A stretch of DNA of 64,000 bases from Thiobacillus sp. 0-1251 (lineage in GTDB: Bacteria; Pseudomonadota; Gammaproteobacteria; Burkholderiales; Thiobacillaceae). Below the pieces are notes generated by a model. That model saw only the letters and a list, made by a program, of their open reading frames with translations. It ran no database searches and was not told where the DNA came from. The stretch spans positions 62,001 to 126,000 of the forward strand of contig MKWL01000020.1 in the NCBI GenBank assembly GCA_001899305.1. Reading direction: 5' to 3'. Below, one piece after another: positions 9,817 to 18,869 of the stretch; positions within the stretch are counted from its first letter, which is position 1, and the number at the start of each line of letters is the position of its first letter. A program made the translations under genes and the position numbers.

Positions 9817-10017
9817 TCATCGGCCGAGCAGATGGACAAGCAGCGAGAGCGCCAGCGACATGAGAATGACACTGGTGAAGGGGAAGTAGAATACGCCTCG
9901 TTTATGCCGGATCTGAACGTCGCCGGGCAGCCTGCCCAGGCCCAGCCGATTGAGCCAGGGGGTGAGCAGACCCAACACCAACAACGCCAGAACGAGTGTG
10001 ACCAGCCATTTCATCAT
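9817..10017 (-). CDS. DUF2905 small membrane protein
   Basis: A 66-residue protein with two hydrophobic helices (about 4-22 and 46-64). They are joined by the conserved G-R-L-P-G-D-V-Q-I segment followed by R-G-V-F-Y-F-P-F-T-S. This matches DUF2905, a family of small membrane proteins with no known role. Two adjacent ATG codons (10017, 10014) could start it. It is divergent from tcdA, whose ATG lies 16 bases away, so the two promoters must overlap the neighbouring coding regions. Confidence 0.8.
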   Translation of the reverse strand: MMKWLVTLVLALLVLGLLTPWLNRLGLGRLPGDVQIRHKRGVFYFPFTSVILMSLALSLLVHLLGR

Positions 10018-10033
10018 GAGGGGATTCTAGCCG

Positions 10034-10762
10034 ATGGACGCAAGCCTGCCGCAATTCGAACGCACACGGATTCTGCTCGATGCCGGCGAGCAGGCGCGAC
10101 TTGCGCAGGCGCACGTGCTGGTGGCAGGCCTGGGTGGCGTCGGTTCGTATTGCGCCGAGGCGCTGGCGCGCGCCGGGGTGGGGCGGTTGACGCTGATCGA
10201 CCACGATGTGGTCGCCGTGTCTAACATCAACCGCCAACTGCCTGCCTTGCTGTCCACCGTAGGGCAGCCGAAAGCCGAATTGATGGCCGCGCGCATCCGC
10301 GACATCAACCCGACGTGCGAACTGACCGTGATTCGCGAGTTCCTCATCCCCGAAACCGTGGCCGACATCGTACCGGCCGACGTCGATTTCGTTATCGATT
10401 GCATCGACTCGCTCAATTGCAAGGTCGCGCTGGTTGCCAGCAGCGTCGAGCGCGGCCTCAAGGTTGCCTCCAGCATGGGGGCCGGCAACAAGCTCGACCC
10501 CACCCGCATAAAAATTGCCGATATTTCGAAGACTGAGATGTGCCCGCTCGCTTCGGTGATGCGCAAGCGGCTCCGGAAACGCGGTATTCCCAAAGGCGTG
10601 CTCACCGTGTTTTCCGACGAAGCCGGGCGTGCGCCCTTGCCGCCGCAACCGGTTGAGGGACGTGGCCGCGACCGTGCGGTCAACGGCACCATCAGCTACA
10701 TGCCGCCGTTGTTCGGCCTGATGCTGGCGGGTGCGGTGGTGCAGTGCCTGATCAAACCCTGA
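10034..10762 (+). CDS. tcdA: tRNA threonylcarbamoyladenosine dehydratase
   Basis: TcdA (CsdL/YgdL) is an E1-like enzyme that uses ATP to cyclise t6A37 of tRNAs to ct6A. The 242-residue product has the nucleotide-binding G-L-G-G-V-G-S motif (about 32-38), the N-I-N-R-Q-L adenylation motif, D-C-I-D-S and the C-P-L-A-S motif. This is the single-domain ThiF/MoeB-like form rather than a MoeB with a rhodanese tail. It converges with the small lipoprotein gene at 10795. TcdA is preferred over MoeB/ThiF because of the K-V-A-S-S-M-G-A-G-N-K-L-D-P segment. Confidence 0.9.
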   Translation: MDASLPQFERTRILLDAGEQARLAQAHVLVAGLGGVGSYCAEALARAGVGRLTLIDHDVVAVSNINRQLPALLSTVGQPKAELMAARIRDINPTCELTVIREFLIPETVADIVPADVDFVIDCIDSLNCKVALVASSVERGLKVASSMGAGNKLDPTRIKIADISKTEMCPLASVMRKRLRKRGIPKGVLTVFSDEAGRAPLPPQPVEGRGRDRAVNGTISYMPPLFGLMLAGAVVQCLIKP

Positions 10763-10794
10763 CGCGACCGCGCGTATCGTTCGGTTGTGTGGGC

Positions 10795-10998
10795 TTATTG
10801 CTGCGTCGCGTTGTCGATCTGCTTGCGCTGCGCATCGGCGGTGTCCATGACCTGAGCTTCCACGGCCTGGGCTTTTCTGACGGATTGGATCTGCGTGCCG
10901 AAGACCGGGTTGGGCTTGTCCTCGGTTTTGGGTTGCGGGGGCGGCGTGGGATTGCAGGCGGACAGGAGCAGTACAAGCGGGATCAGGCATCCTTTCAT
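10795..10998 (-). CDS. Small predicted lipoprotein
   Basis: A 67-residue protein with a clear lipoprotein signal: M-K-G-C-L-I-P-L-V-L-L-L-S-A-C, with the lipidated Cys at 15. The mature part is polar, with a Pro-rich start (N-P-T-P-P-P-Q-P) and a helical, charged C-terminus. GGAGG lies 7 bases before the ATG. Its start overlaps the stop of the upstream flavin-reductase-like gene by 4 nt. No family was recognised, and the function is unknown. Confidence 0.75.
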   Translation of the reverse strand: MKGCLIPLVLLLSACNPTPPPQPKTEDKPNPVFGTQIQSVRKAQAVEAQVMDTADAQRKQIDNATQQ

Positions 10999-11546
10999 TT
11001 TGCATCCTCCAATAGTCCGGTGGGCAGACCGTCGATGCTGATCTGGTTTTTCTCTCGCCAATAATCGAGCAGGCCGACCGGTCCTTTTTTCTCGGCCCAG
11101 CGCGCCAGGGTGTCGCGTTCACCCGCATAGGTGTAGCGCGGCACGGCGTAGCCGCACGAGGTCTGCACCGATTCGACGTCGAGCACGATGATCTGGCGTT
11201 CGCCGGGAAGAGCAGGGAAATGGCGGCGGAGTTCGCCCCACTCCGGATCCTGCCTGCGCACGGCGCGACCGCGTCCGTACAGACGCAGGATCAGAGTATC
11301 GGCGTCGAAACTGCACCACATCAGCGTCATGCGGCCATCGTGGGCCAGGTGGGCCGCGGTTTCATTGCCGCTGCCGGTGAGGTCGAGGTAGGCGACGCGG
11401 GCGTCGGATAATACACGCAGGCTGTCCATGCCCTTGGGTGACAGGTTGAGACGGCTCGTGGCGGTGCCGGTGGCAGTAAAAAACATCTGCTGCGCGGCGA
11501 TGAAGGCGCGGTGTTTTTCTTCGAGGGCGGGATAGAAGCGCGCCAT
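10995..11546 (-). CDS. Pyridoxamine 5'-phosphate oxidase-like flavin-binding protein
   Basis: A 183-residue split-barrel protein. The pattern H-R-A-F-I-A-A-Q-Q-M-F-F-T-A-T, followed by R-L-N-L-S-P-K-G and V-A-Y-L-D-L-T-G-S-G-N-E-T, is that of pyridoxamine-5'-phosphate-oxidase-related proteins, which bind FMN, F420 or haem. It lacks features that would mark a true PdxH, so the substrate is unknown. The start ATG overlaps the stop of the LON-domain gene (TGATG), and the end overlaps the lipoprotein gene (ATGA). The gene therefore sits in a coupled run with ubiX at its head. Confidence 0.75.
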   Translation of the reverse strand: MARFYPALEEKHRAFIAAQQMFFTATGTATSRLNLSPKGMDSLRVLSDARVAYLDLTGSGNETAAHLAHDGRMTLMWCSFDADTLILRLYGRGRAVRRQDPEWGELRRHFPALPGERQIIVLDVESVQTSCGYAVPRYTYAGERDTLARWAEKKGPVGLLDYWREKNQISIDGLPTGLLEDAK

Positions 11547-12142
11547 CAGTTGATCTGCCGCTTGAGGAATTCGGTGAGGATGCGCATGCGCGTCACGCTG
11601 TCGTTCATTTCCAGCAGGTTCTGCTTGACGCTGAGCTTCAGCGGCAGCACTTCGGACAGCCGGTAGCTGACCCATACGGCATCGTCGAATGCATGCGGGG
11701 CCGGGAAGTGCGCGTGACCGTATTCGCTGATGATGTGGCGCAGGATTTCCACGGCCAGTTCGAGTTCGTGAGGGATCGCGCTGGCCGGTTCGGCACTGAC
11801 TTCGTCAATCGTTCCAATAAGCAGTCCGCTGGGTTCGACCTGGGTGTGGCGGATGACGAACCGTGTGTCGGCCTGGGTGTCGATGTGCAGGATGCCGGTT
11901 TCGGGCATGTCCCAGTCGGTGATGCGGACTCGCGTGCCAATCGAATAAGGCACGGCGGGGGTGCCGGTTTCCTGCCCTTCCCGGATGGCGCAGATGCCGA
12001 ATGGACTGTCGTCGGCGATCGCCTGCTTCACCATGTCGATGTAGCGTTGTTCGAAAATCCGCAACGGCATCCGGCCGCCGGGAAACACCACGGTGTTCAG
12101 TGGAAACAGCGGCAGGCTGGTCAGTTTTGCGGCGGCGTTCAC
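11546..12142 (-). CDS. LON substrate-binding domain protein
   Basis: A 198-residue protein consisting of the N-terminal domain of Lon (PUA-like, about 8-190) without the ATPase or protease parts. The pattern [20 protein letters not shown] opens the domain and F-E-Q-R-Y follows. Stand-alone copies are common in Proteobacteria, and their function is not established. It starts at GTG (12142), part of a GTGA overlap with the ubiX stop; this coupling is the reason for choosing the non-ATG start. Confidence 0.85.
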   Translation of the reverse strand: MNAAAKLTSLPLFPLNTVVFPGGRMPLRIFEQRYIDMVKQAIADDSPFGICAIREGQETGTPAVPYSIGTRVRITDWDMPETGILHIDTQADTRFVIRHTQVEPSGLLIGTIDEVSAEPASAIPHELELAVEILRHIISEYGHAHFPAPHAFDDAVWVSYRLSEVLPLKLSVKQNLLEMNDSVTRMRILTEFLKRQIN

Positions 12143-12756
12143 CGGCTGTCGCCCCAGCGTGCCATGAGTTCGTGTTGGACGCCGAGTTGGTCGAGAATTC
12201 GCGCGACGACGAAATCGACGATGTCGGCGACCGACTGCGGCTGATGATAAAAGCCGGGATTGGCCGGCAGGATGACTGCGTTCATCCGCGACAGCGTCAG
12301 CATGTTCTCCAGGTGCAGGGTGGAAAACGGCGCTTCGCGAGGCACGAGGATGAGCTTACGCTGCTCTTTCAGCATCACGTCGGCGGCGCGTTCGATCAGG
12401 TTGTCGGACAAGCCGTGGGCGATGGCGGCGAGCGTGCCCATCGAACACGGGCAGACCACCATCGCATCGGCCGGATTGGATCCGGATGCGACCGGCGCAT
12501 TCCAGTCCTCGCGCCCGAACACGCGCAGCTGGTCGTCGCGTGTGTTCAGGCCTTCCGACAACTGCCGTTCGAGATCGCTGGCGCGTGCAGGCAGCGCCAC
12601 GCCGAGTTCCTGCTTGGCGACGATGTGCGCCGCCTGCGACACCAGCAGATAGACCTGCAGGTCGGCGGCCAGCAGACATTCGAGTAGACGCAGGCCGTAG
12701 GCCATGCCGGAGGCGCCGGAGAGCGCAAGGGTAACGGTATTCAGGGTAGGGTGCAT
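12139..12756 (-). CDS. ubiX: Flavin prenyltransferase UbiX
   Basis: UbiX makes the prenylated FMN cofactor used by UbiD decarboxylases, including the one in ubiquinone synthesis. The 205-residue product has the N-terminal flavin-binding [11 protein letters not shown], the [19 protein letters not shown] segment and V-P-R-E-A-P near residue 140. All are hallmarks of the family. It heads a run of four overlapping genes (LON-domain protein, PNPOx-like protein, small lipoprotein). UbiD is not in the window. Confidence 0.93.
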   Translation of the reverse strand: MHPTLNTVTLALSGASGMAYGLRLLECLLAADLQVYLLVSQAAHIVAKQELGVALPARASDLERQLSEGLNTRDDQLRVFGREDWNAPVASGSNPADAMVVCPCSMGTLAAIAHGLSDNLIERAADVMLKEQRKLILVPREAPFSTLHLENMLTLSRMNAVILPANPGFYHQPQSVADIVDFVVARILDQLGVQHELMARWGDSR

Positions 12757-12883
12757 GGCGCGGATTGTCGCCCGGATGCCGCCAATAATCCACTATGCGA
12801 CAGCGATTTGCACTCGATCGGTGCGCGAAGTTGCCCGCAGGGCGGGGGATGTCGGCTCTCGGACATCGTCCGCACAGCCCGGC

Positions 12884-13447
12884 TTATCCCTTGCGAGTGC
12901 CTGCCAGAATATCAGGTGACATGTCCGGTTCCGGTGTTGGGGTGACAAGCATGCGCATCACGATCAGCCCGTTAACCGTGCCGAAAACCAGCGCAGCGGC
13001 GGCAAACACGGGCAGCAGCTTGATCAGCGCAGCGGCCGGCAACAACCAGATGCCCACCAGGGCGAGCTGTCCGCCGATGTGGCCGAATGCCGCCAGCACC
13101 GACAGGCTGACCGGGCCGAAATGGCGGCTAGGAAGATAACGTGCCAGCGCCAGCACCGACAGACTGACGAGTGCGCCGGCGGCTGACAGCCAGAAACCGG
13201 GTGCAAACAGGCTGCCCAGCAGCAGGCCGCCGGCCAGTACGCGCAGACCCGACACCCAGGCGGCCGCACGCCAGCCGTATTGCAGCAGCACCAGCAGGAT
13301 GACGATGTTGGCGAGCCCCGGTTTCACGCCGGGCACCGGGCTCGGCAGTGCGGCTTCCGCGAGCGTGAGGCCGATTGCCAGCGCCGCCAGCCGCGCGATG
13401 CGGCGGTCGTCCGCATGAACCGGCAGTTCAATAACCAAGCGTGTCAT
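12884..13447 (-). CDS. Gx transporter family membrane protein
   Basis: A 187-residue, strongly hydrophobic protein with about five membrane segments. The motif P-V-P-G-V-K-P-G-L-A-N-I-V near residue 37 is diagnostic of the Gx transporter family (annotated in some genomes as heptaprenyl diphosphate synthase component I), which resembles the substrate-binding S components of ECF transporters. It overlaps the NusG-domain-II gene by 20 nt, a pairing seen in many genomes. The substrate is unknown. The 127-bp gap to ubiX shows no recognisable site. Confidence 0.8.
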   Translation of the reverse strand: MTRLVIELPVHADDRRIARLAALAIGLTLAEAALPSPVPGVKPGLANIVILLVLLQYGWRAAAWVSGLRVLAGGLLLGSLFAPGFWLSAAGALVSLSVLALARYLPSRHFGPVSLSVLAAFGHIGGQLALVGIWLLPAAALIKLLPVFAAAALVFGTVNGLIVMRMLVTPTPEPDMSPDILAGTRKG

Positions 13448-13793
13448 AGGCCGTGGTCCGTCCGCGGATTTCGAGGCTGACCTGGTTGGGAAGGCACAGC
13501 GCCGCCTGTCCGGATTGCGTCAGCCAGCCTTGCTTGACGCACAGCTGGCGCGGCGATGGATCGCGCGCAATGCGCGCGCGGCCGGGTTCGATCTCGATAT
13601 GTGTCGTGCCGAGCGGGCCATCGACGGCAAAGGTTCGGGCTTGGGCAAGCGATGCGGTTTCCACCACCTGGCCGGCAGCGCGGATGACGACCGTGTCGCC
13701 GCGGTCGCCGCCCCAGGCCCATATCGTCAACGCGACGACAAGGCTGCCGCTTGTCAGCAGCACGCCCAGATCGCCGGCGCGCAGGCTCGTCAT
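13428..13793 (-). CDS. NusG domain II-containing protein
   Basis: A 121-residue protein with one N-terminal membrane helix (about 8-27) and a small extracytoplasmic beta domain of the NusG_II type. The fold shows in V-I-R-A-A-G-Q-V, I-E-I-E-P-G-R-A-R-I and C-V-K-Q-G-W, with L-P-N-Q-V-S-L-E-I near the end. The family usually travels with Gx transporters and FAD:protein FMN transferases; its biochemical role is unknown. The ATG at 13793 overlaps the rapZ stop by one base (TGATG). Confidence 0.8.
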   Translation of the reverse strand: MTSLRAGDLGVLLTSGSLVVALTIWAWGGDRGDTVVIRAAGQVVETASLAQARTFAVDGPLGTTHIEIEPGRARIARDPSPRQLCVKQGWLTQSGQAALCLPNQVSLEIRGRTTAYDTLGY

Positions 13794-14629
13794 CAACTGA
13801 GTTCGCGGTGCCGCACCAGCACCTGCTCGCGTTCACGGAAGGCGGCGGCCAGCGTTTCCGCAAAATACACGCTGCGGTGCTGACCGCCGGTGCAGCCGAT
13901 GGCGACCGTCAGATAGGCACGGTGGTCGCGAATGAAACACGGCAGCCAGTTCTCCACGAAGCCGCGGATATCGGCCAGCAGCGCCATGGCGTTGGGGCTG
14001 TCTTCGAGAAAGTCTTTCACTGGCTGGTCGCGCCCGGTGAGGGGGCGCAATTCGGCCACGTAGTGCGGATTGGGCAGGCAGCGCACGTCGAACACCAGGT
14101 CGGCATCGAGCGGAATGCCGTGCTTGAAGCCGAAGGACTCGAACAGCAGTGTGATGCGCGAACGATCCTGCCCGACCAGATCCTTGATCCACAGGCGCAA
14201 GGCGGAGGCGGAGAGATCGCTGGTGTCGATGCGGTGCGCCAGCGGCGCGATGTCGGCCAGCATCTCGCGTTCGAGCTGGATGGCTTCCTGCAGCGAAACC
14301 GTATCGCTGGAGAGCGGGTGGCGCCGCCGCGTTTCGGAAAAGCGCTGGACCAGCGTCAGGGTCTTCGCCTCGAGAAAGATGACTCGCAGGTCGGCACCCT
14401 GATTGCGTAGCGCATCCGCAATCGGCGGCAGCTGCGTAAAACTCGCGCTGCTGCGGGCGTCGATGGCGATGGCGATGCGGTCGTGCCCTTCGCGCTGCAG
14501 ATAACCGACCAGGGGCTGCAGCATGGCCAGGGGAAGATTGTCGACGCAGTAATAGCCGACGTCCTCCAGTACCGCGATCGCGATGCTTTTTCCCGAGCCC
14601 GATAATCCCGATACCAGTACGACTTGCAT
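13793..14629 (-). CDS. rapZ: RNase adapter protein RapZ
   Basis: RapZ is a nucleotide-binding protein. In enterobacteria it senses glucosamine-6-phosphate and guides RNase E to the GlmZ small RNA. The 278-residue product has the Walker A GLSGSGKS at 8-15, D-N-L-P near 35, a Walker B-like I-F-L-E-A, the H-P-L stretch and the C-terminal [11 protein letters not shown] motif. In betaproteobacteria the sRNA target is not established. Gene order rapZ-hprK-ptsN is conserved; hprK ends immediately before the rapZ start. Confidence 0.94.
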   Translation of the reverse strand: MQVVLVSGLSGSGKSIAIAVLEDVGYYCVDNLPLAMLQPLVGYLQREGHDRIAIAIDARSSASFTQLPPIADALRNQGADLRVIFLEAKTLTLVQRFSETRRRHPLSSDTVSLQEAIQLEREMLADIAPLAHRIDTSDLSASALRLWIKDLVGQDRSRITLLFESFGFKHGIPLDADLVFDVRCLPNPHYVAELRPLTGRDQPVKDFLEDSPNAMALLADIRGFVENWLPCFIRDHRAYLTVAIGCTGGQHRSVYFAETLAAAFREREQVLVRHRELS

Positions 14630-15583
14630 TCAATCGTCTCCGTCGATGGCGGCCTGCTGGCGCTTGATGAACTGTTCGACCGGATTGATTCCACGGCTCT
14701 TGAGGATGTGGTTGCGCACGGCCACCTCGACCAGTACCGCAAGGTTGCGGCCGGCTGCGACCGGAATGCGCACCTTGGGAATGGCGACGCCGAGGATGTT
14801 TTCAGTCGAGGCGACCATGTCGAGCCGGTTGAGCCCGACTTCGCCGATTTCCTGAGGATGGACCAGTTCGACGATCAGTCTGAGGTTCTTTTGCAACTTG
14901 ACCGCCGTCTCGCCGAACAGGAAACGGATGTTGAGAATGCCGAGGCCGCGTACTTCGAGGAAATCACGAATCAACGCGGGGCAGTTGCCTTCGAGGGTTT
15001 CCGGTGCGACATGCTTGAGTTCGACGACGTCGTCGGCCACCAGCCGGTGGCCGCGTGTGACCAGCTCCAGCGCCAGCTCGCTTTTGCCGACGCCGGCATC
15101 GCCCTTGATGAGGACGCCCATGCCCAGCACTTCGAGAAACACACCGTGCTGCGAGGTCGTTTCGGCCAGGCTTTGCGTCAGGTAATGGCCCAGATAGGAC
15201 ATCAGGATCGGGCTGGCCAGCGTCGATGAGAACAAGGGCGTGCCGGTGCGTTCGGCGGTCTCGCGCAGGACCGGCGGGACGGCCTCGCCATTGGAGATGA
15301 CGATGGCTGCGAGTTCGTTCGAAAACAGGTGGTCGATCGCTTCCTGCAGACTGGGTTCGGACAAACCGCGCAGATAGTCCATTTCGGCGCAGCCCAGGAC
15401 TTGTACCCGGTTGGGGTGGACGAAATTCAGATGGCCGATGAGCGCCAGGGTTGGTTTCTGAATGGTCTCGGAGGATAGGGTGCGATCGCCGCCGGTGCGT
15501 CCGGCTACCCATTGCAGGCCGAGCTGTTCCGCCAGATCGCGGAACAGGGTTTCAACCGAAACGTGGCTTAGTTCGCCATCCAT
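14630..15583 (-). CDS. hprK: HPr kinase/phosphorylase
   Basis: HprK phosphorylates and dephosphorylates HPr on Ser46 in response to metabolic state. The 317-residue product has an N-terminal MurF-like domain and a C-terminal kinase domain with the P-loop GDAGVGKS at 161-168. The capping motif G-L-G-I-L-N-I-R and the C-terminal family motif V-A-A-G-R-N follow. As in many Proteobacteria it sits next to ptsN and rpoN, which suggests a regulatory nitrogen-PTS rather than sugar uptake. No ptsH or ptsI is in the window. Confidence 0.95.
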   Translation of the reverse strand: MDGELSHVSVETLFRDLAEQLGLQWVAGRTGGDRTLSSETIQKPTLALIGHLNFVHPNRVQVLGCAEMDYLRGLSEPSLQEAIDHLFSNELAAIVISNGEAVPPVLRETAERTGTPLFSSTLASPILMSYLGHYLTQSLAETTSQHGVFLEVLGMGVLIKGDAGVGKSELALELVTRGHRLVADDVVELKHVAPETLEGNCPALIRDFLEVRGLGILNIRFLFGETAVKLQKNLRLIVELVHPQEIGEVGLNRLDMVASTENILGVAIPKVRIPVAAGRNLAVLVEVAVRNHILKSRGINPVEQFIKRQQAAIDGDD

Positions 15584-15599
15584 GCGCCGGCCTGCGCAC

Positions 15600-16055
15600 T
15601 CAGCTTGACCATGACTCGAGCCGTCCCATCAAATCGGACGGGGTGGCGGCATCCAGCATCTGTGCGCGCATGGTTTCGTCGCCGAACAGTTGCGCAAGCT
15701 CGCCCAGAATCTGCAGATGCCGTTCGTTGGCGTCCTTGGGAACCAGCAAGATGAAGCACAGCGTCACCGGCTGGTTGTCCGGCGCATCGAATTCGAGCGG
15801 GCTCTTCAGGCGATAGAATGCGCCGCACGCGTCCTTGAGACCCTTGATTCGACCGTGCGGGATGGCGATCCCATGACCGAGCGCGGTCGAGCCCAGGCGT
15901 TCGCGTTCGAACAGGCTGGTGAAGATGTCTGAGGCTTTGAGACCGCGGGTCTGAGCGAACAGGTCGGCTGCATGTTCGAACAGTTTTTTCTTGCTGGTGA
16001 AGCTGATATCCAGCAAGGTGGTGTCGGGGGTGATAAGGGGGGCGATTAGGTTCAT
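15600..16055 (-). CDS. ptsN: PTS IIA-like nitrogen-regulatory protein PtsN
   Basis: PtsN (EIIA-Ntr) receives phosphate from NPr/HPr and signals to potassium transport and other targets. The 151-residue product starts at ATG 16055 (M-N-L-I-A-P-L-I), the family norm; a longer reading to 16091 is possible but adds an atypical tail. The active-site H67 lies in G-I-A-I-P-H-G-R-I. It lies between hprK and hpf, 16 bases before hprK, in the rpoN cluster. Confidence 0.93.
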   Translation of the reverse strand: MNLIAPLITPDTTLLDISFTSKKKLFEHAADLFAQTRGLKASDIFTSLFERERLGSTALGHGIAIPHGRIKGLKDACGAFYRLKSPLEFDAPDNQPVTLCFILLVPKDANERHLQILGELAQLFGDETMRAQMLDAATPSDLMGRLESWSS

Positions 16056-16147
16056 GCCTTTGCACAGCCGGGGAAAGAGGTTGTCCGGCATCTGCAGATT
16101 ATACGCCCGAAGGCTGTTTGAGGCCTCCGGGCAGGGGGATTACGGCG

Positions 16148-16483
16148 TCAGGCCGGGCTTTCGGTCGGTTGATGCTTCAGTCCGCCACCGCCTTGATGGA
16201 CGTCCGAGGTTTTTTCCTTGTGCTTCACGATCTGGCGATCCAGTTTGTCCGCCAGAAGGTCGATTGCGGCGTACATGTTGCCGTCCTCGCTGTGGGCATG
16301 GAAGTCATGGCCTTTCACATGCAGCGTGGCTTCCACCTTGTGCACCAGTTTTTCCACCTGCACGATGACCGTCACGTTGATGACATGGTCGAAATGGCGT
16401 TTGACGCGGTCGAGTTTCTCGGAAACGTAGTCGCGGATGGCTGGGGTCACTTCCAGATGATGACCGGAAATCGTCAAATTCAT
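16148..16483 (-). CDS. hpf: Ribosome hibernation promoting factor (short form)
   Basis: HPF binds the small ribosomal subunit in stationary phase and promotes 100S dimers. The 111-residue product has the beta-alpha-beta-beta-beta-alpha fold of the family: G-H-H-L-E-V-T-P-A-I-R-D-Y-V near the start, and D-M/N-M-Y-A-A-I-D-L-L-A-D-K-L-D-R-Q later. It lacks the C-terminal dimerisation domain of long HPF. AGGAGG lies 5 bases before the ATG. Location directly downstream of rpoN is the classical context (the old name was sigma-54 modulation protein). Confidence 0.94.
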   Translation of the reverse strand: MNLTISGHHLEVTPAIRDYVSEKLDRVKRHFDHVINVTVIVQVEKLVHKVEATLHVKGHDFHAHSEDGNMYAAIDLLADKLDRQIVKHKEKTSDVHQGGGGLKHQPTESPA

Positions 16484-16640
16484 AGAGCCTCCTAAGTCTG
16501 CTGAACATAACTGGAAGCCGGCATGCTACCGACCTTCCAGGAGCGATCTGTTGTGCTCGATTTCATTGTGGGACGAAAGCCCGGCACATTCAAGCATGGC
16601 ACGGATTGTCAGGCGGACTGTGCAGGAAAAGCCTTTGCGA

Positions 16641-18074
16641 TCAAAGTGCGCGGCGCATGTTGGCGGGTGGGATTTGCAGCGATTCGCGATACTTGGCGAC
16701 CGTGCGGCGGGCTACCACGATACCCTGCTGGCCTAGAACTTCCGCCAATTGGCCATCCGACAGCGGTTTCTTGGCACTTTCGGCGGCAACCAGCTGCTTG
16801 ATGAGGGCACGAATGGCGGTCGAGGAACAGGCGCCGCCACTGTCGGTCGAGACGTGGCTGCCGAAGAAATACTTCAGCTCGTACAAGCCGCGCGGCGTCA
16901 TCATGTATTTTTGCGTAGTCACGCGCGAAATGGTCGATTCGTGCAGCTCCACTGCATCGGCGATTTCGCGCAATACCAGCGGGCGCATCGCTACTTCGCC
17001 GTGCTCGAAGAACTGTTTCTGGCGGTCGACGATGGCCTGCGAGACGCGCAGGATGGTGTCGAAACGCTGCTGCACGTTCTTGATCAGCCAGCGTGCTTCC
17101 TGCAGCTGGCTGGCGAGCTGGCTGCCGCCGCTTTCGCGGTGGCGTGCCAGGATGTCGGCATAGACGCGGTTGACGCGCAGCTTGGGCATGGCGTCGGCGT
17201 TGAGGCTGGCGATCCACATGCCCTTGACCTTGCGCACGTAGACGTCGGGAATCACGTAGTGCGTGTCGTCGGCGCCGAAAGCGGCGCCCGGGCGCGGGTT
17301 CAGGGACAGGATCAGGGCACGTGCGGCGCGCAGCGTGGCGTCGTCGATGCCGAGCATTTTCTTCAGCTTGCCGACATCGCGTGCGGCGAGCAGATCCAGA
17401 TAGTGTGCGGTGAGCCGCATGGCGGCGTCGCGCGCGGGCGTGTCCGGCGGCAGGGCGCGCAGTTGCAGGGTCAGGCATTCGGCCAGGTTGCGTGCGCCGA
17501 CACCGGTTGGGTCCATGTTCTGCAGGTGCTTGAGCGCGGTTTCCAGTTCCTCGGGTTCGAGCTCCTCGAGTTCGGCCTGGAGGCTCGCGGTGATGTCTTC
17601 CAGCGGCTGGGTCAGGAAACCCGAATCGTCCAGGTCGTCGATCAGCGCGGCGACCAGGGTGCGGTCGCGCAGGGTGAGCGGACTGACGATCAACTGGTTC
17701 AGCAGATGTTCGCGCAGGGTCGCACCCGATATCGAGCCTTGGGTGTAATCGTTGTCCTCGTCATCGCCGCTGGCCACGCTGTAGTCGTTCCAGTCGGAGT
17801 CATCCAGTGCGGTGACAGGTTCCGAGTCGGTATGGTCGGGCAATGCCGTTTCTGTGCTTTGCGCCTCGGCCTCGGCTGTATGTGCGGGCGCCTCCGCTGT
17901 CGCATAGCTGGCTTCGTCCTCCTCCTCGCGTTCCAGCAGGGGATTGTCCTGCAGCATCTGCTCCAGTTCCTGATTCAGTTCCAGCGTCGACAGCTGCAGC
18001 AGTCGAATCGACTGTTGCAGTTGGGGCGTCAGCGTGAGGTGTTGACCGAGCTTGAGTTGAAGGCTGTGTTTCAT
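16641..18074 (-). CDS. rpoN: RNA polymerase sigma-54 factor
   Basis: Sigma-54 directs RNA polymerase to -24/-12 promoters that need an AAA+ activator. The 477-residue product has region I (about 1-50, Gln/Leu-rich, L-Q-L-K-L-G-Q-H-L-T-L-T-P-Q-L), an acidic region II (about 55-115) and the core-binding and DNA-binding region III. The RpoN box A-R-R-T-V-A-K-Y-R-E ends 13 residues before the C-terminus. The response regulator at 37540-38970 is a likely client activator. lptB lies upstream in the same run. Confidence 0.97.
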   Translation of the reverse strand: MKHSLQLKLGQHLTLTPQLQQSIRLLQLSTLELNQELEQMLQDNPLLEREEEDEASYATAEAPAHTAEAEAQSTETALPDHTDSEPVTALDDSDWNDYSVASGDDEDNDYTQGSISGATLREHLLNQLIVSPLTLRDRTLVAALIDDLDDSGFLTQPLEDITASLQAELEELEPEELETALKHLQNMDPTGVGARNLAECLTLQLRALPPDTPARDAAMRLTAHYLDLLAARDVGKLKKMLGIDDATLRAARALILSLNPRPGAAFGADDTHYVIPDVYVRKVKGMWIASLNADAMPKLRVNRVYADILARHRESGGSQLASQLQEARWLIKNVQQRFDTILRVSQAIVDRQKQFFEHGEVAMRPLVLREIADAVELHESTISRVTTQKYMMTPRGLYELKYFFGSHVSTDSGGACSSTAIRALIKQLVAAESAKKPLSDGQLAEVLGQQGIVVARRTVAKYRESLQIPPANMRRAL

Positions 18075-18146
18075 GAATCTTGACTACGGCAAAAAGCGTG
18101 CCGGCTTGAGACCAGTTTAACGCGATTCGCCTGGGGATGGCGGTTG

Positions 18147-18869
18147 TTACAGACGGAAATTTTCGCCGAGATAGACTTTGCGGGCGTTGTCGTCCTGAAT
18201 GATGAGGTCGGGCGTACCGGCAATCAGCACGCGCCCTTCGTTGATGATGTAGGCGCGATCGCAGATACCCAGGGTTTCGCGCACATTGTGGTCGGTGATC
18301 AAGACGCCGATGTCGCGCTCGATGAGGAAATGCACCAGTTTCTGGATGTCGATCACCGCAATGGGATCAACCCCCGCAAAAGGTTCGTCGAGCAGGATGA
18401 AGCGCGGGTTGATCGCCAGTGCGCGGGCGATTTCCACACGGCGGCGCTCGCCGCCGGAGAGGCTGACGGCGGACGCTTCGCGCAGGTGGGCGATGTGCAG
18501 GTCTTCCAGCAGATTGTCGAGGTGTTCCTCGCGCTCGGCCTTGTCGTAGGACTTGAGCTCGAGAATGGCGCGGATATTGTCTTCCACGGTCATCTTGCGG
18601 AAGATCGAGGGTTCCTGCGGCAGGTAGGACAGCCCCAGCCGGGCGCGCTGGTGAATCGCCATGTGGGTGAGATCGTGCGTATCCATCTGCACGCTGCCGC
18701 CGTCGGCCGCGACCAGGCCCACCACCATGTAAAAGCAGGTGGTCTTGCCGGCGCCATTGGGACCGAGCAGGCCGACGACTTCGCCGCTTTCGACCTCGAA
18801 GGAGACGTCGTGCACCACGGTGCGTTTGCCATACGTCTTGCGCAGGCCCTGGGCGGTAATCTGGCTCAT
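18147..18869 (-). CDS. lptB: LPS export ABC transporter ATPase LptB
   Basis: LptB powers extraction of lipopolysaccharide from the inner membrane together with LptF, LptG and LptC. The 240-residue product has the Walker A GPNGAGKT at 36-43, the ABC signature L-S-G-G-E-R-R-R, a Walker B ending in L-L-D-E-P-F-A-G-V-D-P, and the H-N-V-R-E-T switch. Its start overlaps the lptA stop by 4 nt. rpoN follows after 72 bases, the usual order. Confidence 0.96.
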   Translation of the reverse strand: MSQITAQGLRKTYGKRTVVHDVSFEVESGEVVGLLGPNGAGKTTCFYMVVGLVAADGGSVQMDTHDLTHMAIHQRARLGLSYLPQEPSIFRKMTVEDNIRAILELKSYDKAEREEHLDNLLEDLHIAHLREASAVSLSGGERRRVEIARALAINPRFILLDEPFAGVDPIAVIDIQKLVHFLIERDIGVLITDHNVRETLGICDRAYIINEGRVLIAGTPDLIIQDDNARKVYLGENFRL

